This document shows, in pieces, positions 15,853 to 27,800 of a stretch of DNA of 64,000 nt. The position numbers were made by a program, and so were the translations under genes. The notes beneath the pieces were generated by a model that worked only from the letters and a program-made list of their open reading frames with translations, did no database searches and had not been told where the DNA came from. Source of the stretch: JAXGMQ01 sp040768585 (GTDB lineage: Bacteria; Caldisericota; Caldisericia; JAAYUI01); the NCBI GenBank assembly GCA_040768585.1, contig JAXGMQ010000001.1, forward strand, positions 1,922,001 to 1,986,000, read 5' to 3'. Position 1 is the stretch's first letter. Each line of letters opens with the position of its first letter.

Positions 15853-18800
15853 GGAAATCATTAGCCGTTTTCATATCGATGCTTATGATGGTGTCAATTT
15901 TTGCTGGATTGCCAGGAATGGTGCAAGCAGCGTTGACAAATCCATCGATTACAGTGACACCAAAGACGTGTAACACCCCAGCACAATTTCAATTCACCGT
16001 CACCAATTCATCACAGTTTAATGAGATTCAGATTCAATTCCCGGCGACATTCACTCTACCTGCGACAATCCCAACATCTGCAGTCTATGTGATGGGAACA
16101 TCTATTACGGGAGTCACCGTGACCGGGCAAACCATCACGATAACAACAAACACATACCCCGCATCCCCACCACTTGTGCCGTATACACTCACCGTCACTC
16201 TATACAATTCTTCCTATAACTCAGCCGGCATCAGGAATCCTGACTGCGCCAACTGTGGCAACCAGACCATTACCCTCACCTCAATCATGGGAGGAGCCCC
16301 AAACGGAAGCGCTAATTTCACATATTATGTGGAATCCAAGTCTCTGGCCGCAACCGTTGTGGTTGATCCCCCAACAACCAACTCTGAAGCCCAGTATGAT
16401 ATGACGTTCCAGCTTGGCGCTTGTGGCACGTTGGTGGCCGGTGATACCATAACCGTTACATTCCCATCAGGCACCACTCTCCCATACTATGGCACGACAA
16501 TTGACCCAACCGATGTCGTTGTGCGTTATGGGGCAGCTCTGCCTCCGGGCTCCTCGTTCACCCCTGAAGCTGTGGCTGTGAGTGGAAGCGCTATTACAAT
16601 CACGGTACCGACAGGTGTGACAATAAACGCAAGTGACTACGTGCAGATTGTGTTCCTAACATCTCTTGGCATCAAAAATCCATACGCAGCTGGCTATTTC
16701 AAACTCAAAATCCACACCAGTGCAGAACTCTTCATGATGGAATCGAACAAGTACATGATTGGTTACCATCCAGAAGTGACAGCATTCCCAAACACAGCGC
16801 AATCTCAGAATGTGGAATACAAGATAACCTGGCAGATAGACTCAAGCTCAAAACTCTCTGGAGATGCCGGTGATTGGATAGAGGTGGACTGGTATCACCC
16901 ACAGAACCCAGGAACAACCGATCCTCCACCCGTCACGGACAGAGCATCAATCACCAACTCGTTTGGCGCAGGAACAACACCACCCCCGTCGTCTGTCTAT
17001 TTCCAGCTCTATTCCTATGGCACCATCTATTATGCCACAGCGGTGCAATTCAATCCGCTCAATGATAAGAGACTCAGGATTTATCTGCCGGCCGGATTTG
17101 AAGTCAACGGTAACACAAAATTCACTATCACATTCCTGAAATCAGCTGGACTAAACAACACGAATACTCCAGGTACATACAGACTCCAGATGAGCCATTC
17201 GAGAGCTCCTGAGCAGATTCCATCCGACGGTTATTCAATTGTCGATGCGGTCATCCAGGATTCAAACTGTTACGTGGATGTTGAGCCTCCAACGGTCAGT
17301 CAGGTTGGTCAGTACTCAATCAAGTTTATCACAGGAAATCCTGGCTCATTGACGGGTGGTAGCGGCACCATAACGATCGCTTTCCCTCAGGGAACATATT
17401 TCAACAGCTATCAGATGGGTTCTGGTTCGGTTTGGCTCCTCTGGGCGCCCATCACGAATCCGCTGGATGCTGATTATCCCCCTGATTCAGGATGCAATTT
17501 TGACCCAGACGACCCTGCCAACTTGGCTTTTGGACCAGGTGGCACGGGTACACTTGTGCCGCTTGATATGAATCCATCGGTGTCTGGAAATATAGTAACC
17601 ATCACCGTTCCATCGGGATACACAATCCCAAGTGATTCATATGTAAATGTGAGATTCTGTGAATCTGCTGGCGTTAAAAATCCAATCAACGCTGGTAGTT
17701 ACACACTTCAAATAAAAACATCAACACAACCGAACTACGGAATTTCACAACCCTACCTCATCTCAACAACAATCTCTGATTTGAATGTTGAGGTCACACC
17801 AAATGCGACCTGCTCTTCAAATGTTCAGTACAAAATCGAATTCAACATTGGAAACTCAGGCAGTCTCGATGGAGATGCTGGTGATTACATCGACATCGAT
17901 TTTGATGACATGAGGAATCCAGCTCCGGACTTTGCATCAATCCAGAACACTTTTGACGCATCGACTGTTGTGCAGAATGTCACAGCCTACAGTTCACCCC
18001 CATTTACGGGTTGGGCTGCAAGGTGGGATGTTTGGTTTGATGTACCAGCTACTCCACCTGGCAACATAAACTCGGTCACAATAGACTTCCCGCCGACGGT
18101 CAATGTTCCAACAACGATGCCGGCAGGCTCTGTTTATGTCAGCACTGCGCCAATGCCATTGCTTGACACCGTTCCACCTGGCCCTGCAGTTGCTGTCACG
18201 CCAACAATCGTCGGTAACAGGGTTACTCTGCCATTGGGTGGACCTATGTCGGGCAGAGTGTATGTAAGATTCATGAATACTGCCAACGTTATCAACCCGA
18301 CAGCTCCAGGTACCTCCTACACCATTCAGGTTTTGGCTGATAATTACCCATTCCCGGTACCGGGTTATTTTGGAATCACAAATGACTATGTTGCTCCGAC
18401 GTATGTGAACCCACCAGCAGGAACCGCTCAGTGGACTGGTCATGACAACAGCATTGTGCCGACCGTCTTCCCATCTTCGGTTTCATCTCCCGCCCAGTAT
18501 GACTTCTCTATGGGCATCTCAGCTGGTGCGAACCTCGGCACAGCCACATTATCTGTCACATTCCCAGTTGGAACAATTATTCCAGCAACAATTCCAGCAG
18601 GCTCTGTGCTTGTTGACTTCCAAGCTGGCCCACCGCCACTTGCTCCAGCCTTCACGTTTGCGCAGGGATGCGCTGGTGGCGTGACTGTCACAGCGACAGC
18701 TGACCCAACAACGAGAACAATGACGCTTACAGGTCTCCCAGCCGCTGCTGGCCCAGGCACTCTGTTTGTGAGAATTTGTGCGACAGCTGGCATCAGAAAC

Positions 18801-21800
18801 CCATCGAACCCGGCGTCAAATAACCAACTCGCCCTCACACTTTCTGGCACGGGCGCAGTTGGCGATGGCACCCTTGTTATGTCTGAGTACTACCCAATCA
18901 CACCACCTGCAATTGGTGGAGTTGGTGTGCCATCAAACGCCATCAAGATTCAGGGTGGCTATTATTATTCAGGCTATGCCTCAAACTATGTTAGCCAGGT
19001 TGCGCTTCTTGGCCCAAAAACCCTGAGGCTCTGGTTGCCTGCTGGACTTAAGCTCCAGAATATGCAGAAGGCGACAGTCATCTTCACAGACGTCATGGGT
19101 CTTGTGAATACATGTCAGCCAGGCTCATACATACTTAGGGCAAGAACCTCGAAGGAACTCACTTGGGTAACCAGCAACCCATATGCGATAGTTGACTCTG
19201 TCCAGTTCACCTGCGGCACATACCCAAGAGTTGATCCGCCAACAACAGGACAGACAGCAAACTATGACATCAGTTTTACTGTTGGCCCAATGGGTGGTCT
19301 TGAGGAAGATGTAGACACAATAACGATTGCCTTCCCAAGCATGACCCAGTTTACAAACTACAACATGCCAGCCGGTGGCATTTATGTCTCAACCCTCCCC
19401 ATAGAGGGTGATTGTCCACCGTCTGCTCCGGCTCAGGTTGTCGAGTTCAATCCGACTGTCAGTGGTACCGAGGTAACGATCAGAACGCCAATCCCAATCG
19501 GGAATGGTGAGACGGTATTCATCCGGTTCTGCAAATCAGCCGGTATTAAGAACCCATTTACGGCAGGTATATACAGCTTGCAGGTCAAAACATCAGCTCA
19601 GCCAAACTACGCAAAGTCATGTCTGTATGCCATTGGCACAGCGATTTCAAACGTCAAAGTTGAGGTAAACCCAGCATCAGCCTGTAACCCAGGCGCTGAG
19701 TACTCAATCACCTTCAATCAGGGTTCATCTGGTGGCTTGAAGGGTGAGAATGGTGATTACATTGACATTGACTTTGATCACCCAAACAATATTAATGGCC
19801 CATCAATTCAGAATAATTTCCTTGACCCAGCCCAGAGACCATCACCATCTACTGTCCTTGTTAGCCCCTATGGTTATTCAACCGGATATGGCGCAAAAAC
19901 AGCCAGTATGATTGTGGCTCTTGGCCCGAAGAAGCTGAGAGTTTATGTTCCAACATCCTTTACATCAACAGCGTCAGGGCAGATAAACGTCAAGTTCCTC
20001 ACCGGGGCAGGGCTCATTAACACCTGTATCCCAGGTTCATATAAGCTGAAAGTCAACACGAGTCTCGAACAGAATCCGGTCTCATCAGAGCCATATGCAA
20101 TCGAGGACGCGGTCACGTTTGATCCAGGCATCCCAGTTGAGGTCGAACCACCAACCATTTCCAAGGAAGCCCAGTACACCATCACCTTCCGCGTTGGCAC
20201 AACAGGGGCTCTCCAGGCTGGCATTGGCACAATCACGATTGCGTTCCCACAGGGAACGACTGTCCCCTACACACTTTCACCTGGCACAATCTGGGTTGGC
20301 AGAGGAACGCAATTTACCAACAATGTTTGCCCACCGTCACACGCTGGAATACTTGGCACAGACTATAGCCAGGTAGTGCTACCGCCAACCGTTTCAAGTC
20401 AGGCTGTGACAATTACAACACCAATCACAATCAACGCCGGCGATCTTGTCACAATCAGATTCTGTAGGACAGCGGGTATCAAAAACCCATATACAGCTGG
20501 GGCTTACAGGCTTCAGGTCAAGACTTCGAAGCAGCCAGCCTATGCTGTTTCTTATCCGTATGCCATCACCTCGGCCATATCCGATGTTAAGTTTGAGCCG
20601 AATCCAAACACGGCTTGCACCGAGGATGTTGAGTATAAGATAACGTTTAAGAATGGAAACAACACACTCTCTGGAGATCTTGGCGATTACATTGAGATTG
20701 ACTGGGAAGACTCAAAGAACCCACCACCAGACTATGCTTCGATTCAAAATATCTTTGCTGCGTCTGGTGCTATCAAAAATCTACACATCCATCCGCTCAC
20801 TCTGCCGATTATCGGCACCTCACCAGGCGGTAGTTCGAGGTATGATATCAACTTCACAACCGGAGTTGGTGGAGGATTGACAACGGGTGATACAATAACC
20901 ATCGACTTCCCGTCGAACACAACCTTCACAGCAGCCACCTTGCAGGCAGCAGGCGTTTATTTGTCTGATGCGCGGTGGACTGATTACTCCTACTATCCAG
21001 GAGACCTTCAGATTGGAAGCTCTGGAACGGTTGTTGGACCACTCGCTCTGATTGATATCAACACCGTAGGAACAAGAGCTATATTCACAGTACCTGCTGG
21101 ATTCTCGGTTCCAGCTGGAGGGAGTGTTTACATCAGAATCATGCAAACAGGCATCACAAACCCATCGACACCTGCAAACAACTACATGGTTTCTGCCTTC
21201 ACCAGCAAACAGACAACACCTGTCAGCTCAAACAACTTTGGCATCGTATCTGTGAGTCCACCGAGGCCACTGGCATCGGTTAATCTCAATTGGATGCCAT
21301 CGCAACGCCTTGCTCCACCAAAGGTTTACCCCAGCAATGCAGGAGCGAATTCACAGATTGATATCGTAGCGAGATTGCGCATTGATCTTAATAGTGACAC
21401 CTACAATACGCCAATCGTTAATGTGACTCTTCCTGTTGGCTTCTCTGTGCCATCTGTTATTACCCAGAGCAATATCTGGGTTTCTGTTGGTCCAGGTCCG
21501 GTTGGTTATCCGTTCCTGAACAACTCTGACTTCCACGGCACACCAACATGCTCATTCCCTGCAGTTCAGGGAGTTGATTTTGGCCCGCTCGATGCGCCTC
21601 CAACTGTCAATGGAAACACAATCACATTCAATGTTCCAGCATTCTTTATAGGTAACGCCAACGCTGGTGTGGGTGGTTATATGCACATCCAGATTGGTCA
21701 AGGTGCCGGCATCCGAAATCCGGCAAACGAAGCTACTGACAAATACATTCTTGATGTGTCAGCTAGAGGTGACATTCCAACAACAACACCACTACCACCT

Positions 21801-24800
21801 CCGCATAATGTGTCCTGCAGCTCTGAGTTTGTGGCAATAACTCCGGAGAATGACCCTGTTGGCGCATCAACGATAGCTACAACTTCGGTTGTGTTTGGGT
21901 CATCCTATGGCACAACTGTTGTCAATCCGTCATCGATTGTGGTTCTTGACAACAAGAGGGTCAGGCTCTACCTGCCACTTGGATACCAAATAACGGCTAG
22001 CGCAACTGCAACCATTACATTCCTGCCATCGGCAGGATTGGTAAACACCTGCACGCCAGGCAGTTACATCGGAAAGGTGCAGACATCCAAGGAACCAACA
22101 GATATCGAATCCGCTCCGTACCAGATTATTGGAGCGGTATCAGAGATACTGGTCAAGGTTGTCCCGCCAATTGTTTCCCAGAAGGCGGACTACACAATAA
22201 CGATGCATGACACCTCCGACAGCGGACTTGAGGCTGACAGAAGCACAATCACAATTGCTTTCCCAACAGGCACAACAATTCCTGCAAATATCGCGGCAGG
22301 TGCCGTGTTTGTAGCTCGTAAGTCAGACTTCAACAATGACACATGTCCGCCAACACATCCTGGAGTATATGGTGTGGACTATGCTCCGCTTCATGCTCCA
22401 CCGACTGTTTCTGGACAGACTGTCACGCTCACCGTTCCAATTGATATTGATCCAGGTGACTTGATTGCAATCAGGTTCTGTCGAAGCGCGGGACTCCAAA
22501 ACCCAGGAACGGCGAAATACTACCAGTTGCAGGTCATGACCTCGTCACAACCGACGTATTCAGTCTCGAAACCATATGCAATCGTTACTGGCCTGAAGAG
22601 ACCAAAGGTTAAGGTCGAACCAAACGTCATCAGTCGCACGGGTGGCCCAGGCTGCACAGAGGCTGACACAACCATCGAATTTACAAATGGTGCATCAGGA
22701 GCCCTTGAGGCTGGAATTGGCAGAATCTTTGTGTGTGTTGAGGCTGCAGCCCTTGTGACAGACAGAGGTTACTTCAACCTTCCAGCTACAATCCCAGCAG
22801 CAACCATTTACATCAATGGCACACCATGCACAGTCAATGCGATCGTGCATTATCCACCAACAGGCTCGTATATACCTGATCCTCAGCCAAGCTTTACCAA
22901 CATGGCAACAATTGAGCTTGTCACACCAATTGACCTTAAAGCTGCCGAGAAGATAACAATCAAGTTCACCAAAGAGTCGGGTATCTGTAACCCATATGTT
23001 GCTGGCAACTACACACTTGCTGTCTGGACAGACGTGGAAACCGCAGCCTATGAGTCAGAGCCATATTCAATTGTTGATGGTGTTTGGGTAATGAGTGTTG
23101 ATGTCCAGCCGCCAACCATTGACACGATGGCACAGTACACCATTGAATTTACTACCTATGTTGCACTCACAGCCAACACATCAACAGTTACTGTCACCTT
23201 CCCAGAAGACACAGATGTAAGATCGCTCATATTGCCGGGTCATATCATAATCGACAACGATAACAACTTTGGCAATGATCCAGGAGATCCGTCTCCAGCT
23301 CAGGCAGCGCTCCCGCCTGTGACAGTCAATGGGCAGTCCGTGACATTCACTCTACCAACTTCATTCCCAGCAGGTGGCACAATCTATGTGCAATTCACAC
23401 TGGAATCTGGAATCACCAACCCAACAACCGAGGGGGCATACACACTATTCGTTAGAACATCCGCTCAACCAAATGATGTCGAGTCACCACCTTATTACAT
23501 CATTGCCTCACTCCAGGGAGCGATAGTTACTGTTGATCCGCCAATCTCAAACTATCCAAACGCTGCATACACAATTGACTTTGACCTCTCTGACAAGGGT
23601 GGACTCACGGGACACATCAGCTGGATTAAGCTGACGTTCCCAGACAATGATATCAATGGCGCCGGTGGAGGATATGCAACGGTCGAAGCCCAACTTCCAC
23701 CATCGATTGCGCCTGCTAACATTGTGATTAATGGCGTTGTGGCAACTGAAGCTCCGTCGGTTAATCTGACTGAGCGTTCTATCAAAATAACAGTGCCTGA
23801 GAGTGTTGAGGCTGGTGAACACATCACATTGAAGATTCTTGCAGCTGCTGGAATCACAAACCCAGTTGAAGGTTCGTACAGACTCAAACTTCAAACCTCG
23901 GTTGAGCCGATTGATGTTGAGACAGCAATCTACACAATCACCTCAGCCCTTGGCGGGCCACTTGCCGGTCGCAATCCAATTGTTGTGGTCTCATATGTCG
24001 TGGCTACAACAACTGTAGCCGCAGCAGCTGGCGACACGGTTGTCAACGTCGACGGCACTGTTGGTTGGAAGACAGGCACCTATGCGGCGGTTGGTGATCT
24101 CATCAATCTCTACGACAGTCAGATCGTGAGAATCACAGGTGTTGGCCCAGGAAGCCTCACCTTCACACAGCCATTGCTTGAGAATGCCCCTGCCGGAACA
24201 AATATCTTTATGCTCAAGTCGATGGAAGCGACGTTCCTAACGGCGAACATTGGTCTTGTAGCAACAAGCATCTCGGTTAACGATGCAACACCGTTTGTTG
24301 GTGAGGCGTACTTGTTGATTGGCCCGACGGATGAGAATGCTGAACTCTGCCGAATTGTTGGAGTTGACATACTCACGAATACAATTCAGGTTGTCAGGTC
24401 GACCACTCCGACAGCACATGTTGCCGGTGACAACGTATTCCTCCTTACAAACAAGGTGGGACTTGTCAACAACGAGGCATATTACGGCTTCATCTTTACA
24501 ACGGGTGCAACAGGTGTCCTGAAGGCTAATATCTCGACAGTCACCATAACATTCCCGTATGATACGGAGATACCAGACTACATCGCGCCGTATTCAATCG
24601 ACGTCTCTACAGATGGCAATATCTTCAGGGATTGCTCGTCGGTCTCAACCGACTCGACGGCAAGGACTGTAACATTTACAACTCCCATAAACATTGATGC
24701 TGGTCAAACAGCCTATGTGAGGATATTCCCACAGGCTGGCATCAGAAACCCAGCGCTTCCGGGAACATATAGGGTCAAGATACAGACATCCACTGAGCCA

Positions 24801-27800
24801 AACCCGATTGACTCGCTTGCCTACTACATGGAGGGCACAGGCGCGCCAACAGTTAGTGTTGACCCCTGCACTGTTGGAGAGGTCGGTGCCAAGTACACAA
24901 TCAGATTCCCAATAACTGTCGGACTTGTCCAGGGAGCTGAGATATTTGTAACATTCCCACTTGATACCATCATGCCGTCTGTTCTTCGACAGGAGAACGT
25001 GCTTATCAACGGCATGAGAGTTGTCCAGCCAATCACGCTCACACCTGGCACGCTTGAGCTCGCCATTCCTACTCCAAAGGCATTGCCCGCATCATCAATG
25101 GTCGAGATTGTGTTTACATCAGAGGCTCGTATCAAAAATCCATCGTCAATTGGCAATTTCAGACTGAAGGTCAGAACGAGTCAGATTCCCGATGATGTGG
25201 ATGTCGATTCGCTCGCGTACTACATCTGCCCAAAGCTGGAACTTGCCTCGCTTGTGCTTATCCCACAGACGCTGAGTATTGGAACAAGCCAGTCAGGTAG
25301 TGTCCAGGCTCAGGCGAAGGATGCCAATGGCGAGAATATCACCTACAACGTCAACTACGCATGGTCGACTGATATCGGTACACTCGCGGGGGCAACAGGT
25401 GATAGTGTTACAGTCACAGCCCCAGCGACGCCCGGCACAGGCACGCTCAAGTGTAAAGCTACATATATGGATAAGACACTTGAGGCGAACTGCCCAATCA
25501 CAGTAACTCCGCCAATCGGCAGCGTGGTAATCACCCCACCAGGCCCTTTGACTCTGGGATTTGGTGTTGCCCAGAACTTTTCTGCCCAGGCAAAAGACAC
25601 CGCAGGTCAACCCATATCTGGAGCTTTGTACAAGTGGTCAATAAACGGTGGAGTTGGCTCGTTGTCCGCTGGGACTGGTCAGACAACCACATTGACTACG
25701 TCTAGCACTGCCTCGACGGGTTCTGTTACAGTTGAGGCAACATACGCCGGAATCGTGAAGAGTTCTGCAGCTTCTGTCTCCATTCAGTCATCTGGTGGAG
25801 GGGGAAGTGGAGGCGGTGGTGATGGTGGTGGCGGAGACGGAGGTGGTGGCACCACAACCTCAGTTTCAGCATCGATTGAACCGACATCACATCCACTTGG
25901 AACGCCACTTAGCATGATAACTGTGTCTGTGACATCCCTTGCTGACCTTTCAGGTGGAGAGATTCGTGTAACTGTTCCATCGGGATGGACGATGCCAAAC
26001 ACATCAAATACCAGAATTCCCAGTGTTGATGGCGTTACTTATGGAAACATCAGCTATCAATCATCGGTTATTGTGATACCAGTAACCACAATGCCAGCTG
26101 GCAAGACAGTTCGAGTCTTGTTTGTCGATCCACAGCTGCCAAGTAAGGCTGGAGCCTACAAGTTTTCAGTAATGGCAAAAAACAGCGCCGGTGTGTATAC
26201 CTATCCGACAACGCAGCCAACGCTGACACTCATCGATTCAGGTGGTGGAACCGGCACCAATCCTGCTGGTGAAGGAATATGTACTGTCACTCCAAACAAA
26301 GCCTCAGCAGGGGCGATTGGCGCGAAGTTCAAGTTTATCTTCACAGCAAGAGCTGACATTAGCAATGGTGAGATACAGCTACAGATTCCAACCCCTGATT
26401 GGACACCACCAACAGACTCGCCAGGCGCAAAAGGTTATGTAAAGATTGTAAAGCAAACAGGAGAAGTGACAGCACTTCAAATTCTTCCTGGTGGAATTAT
26501 TTCACTCGTTCTTGGCAACTTCTTGGCAAACCATACTGTCGAATTTGAATACACAAACGTTGACGTGCCAGATGATGAGAAGACATATACATTCAATGTT
26601 AAGACTGCCGGCTCGCTGGGTGGTCCGAAGGGTATTGCCAACCCGCCACAAGTGACCGTTGAGAGAACAAGAATTACAGCTGTCACATGCAAACCGACAC
26701 CAAACTCAGCGGGAGCCGCGGCTTCGTATCTGGTCACTTTTAGAACATCGGACGCTGGCACACTCACCAAAGACCAGTCTATGATTGTCATTAAGTTCCC
26801 ATCTGACACGACTGTGCCGTCATCGATGTCGCCATCGACTGTGACAGTACAGAAGGTTCCATTGGTTTCACCACCAACAATCAATGCAGACACTCGAAGC
26901 GTTCAGATTGTTGTTCCGACCGATGTCCCACCAAACTCAACAGTTTCCATCGAGTTTGAGGTCGAGGCTGGAATCCTCAACCCAACAGAGCCTCGAACAA
27001 ACTACATGGCAGAGGTCAAGACCTCCTCCGATGCGTCGAATGTGAACTCGAGCAAGTATGCAATCACGGCATCGACAATCTCGAAACCAAAGGTCACGCC
27101 AAATCCTGTTGTCGTTGATGTTGAGGCTGAGTACACAATCATGTTCAAGACAGGTGGTTCTGGAGCGTTACAACTCGGAACAGGTCAGATAATTGTGAAG
27201 TTCCCCAATGACACATTTATTCCGCCGAACATCCTCCCAACAAAAATCACGGTTAATGGCTCAGTTCTGACAAAGAGACCAGAGGTTGACACTGTTGCTC
27301 GAAAGGTCGCTTTCTATGCTCCAGCGCCAATCAAGGCTGACTCGGATGTAACGGTTGTCTTTACAAAGGAAGCCGGAATCAAGAATCCAACGAGTGCTGG
27401 TCAGTACACACTCTGGGTAAGTACAACAGAGGAGACAATCGAGGTGGAATCCGACGCCTACGGAATCGGCTCATCAACAGTTGGAAATGTTCAGGTCACA
27501 AGCACCTCGCTTGACGCTGGAGACACCTGCGTTGACTATACGGTTACCTTTACAACCGGTCAGTTCGGTGCGCTGACGGCGGCATCAGATATAACAATTG
27601 CTATGCACCCGAACTACAAGATTGGCTCAATCACAGCAAATCGAATCACGGTCAACAACCTCGGTGTTTCTGGCACCCCAACAGTTCGAGAGGGTCAGTA
27701 CATAACCTTCAGCTGCCCAACGAGCGTTAATGCTGGAACCGAGATAAAGGTTGTCATAAAGTGTCTCAATAACCCAACCACACCAGGTCAGTATGATGTA

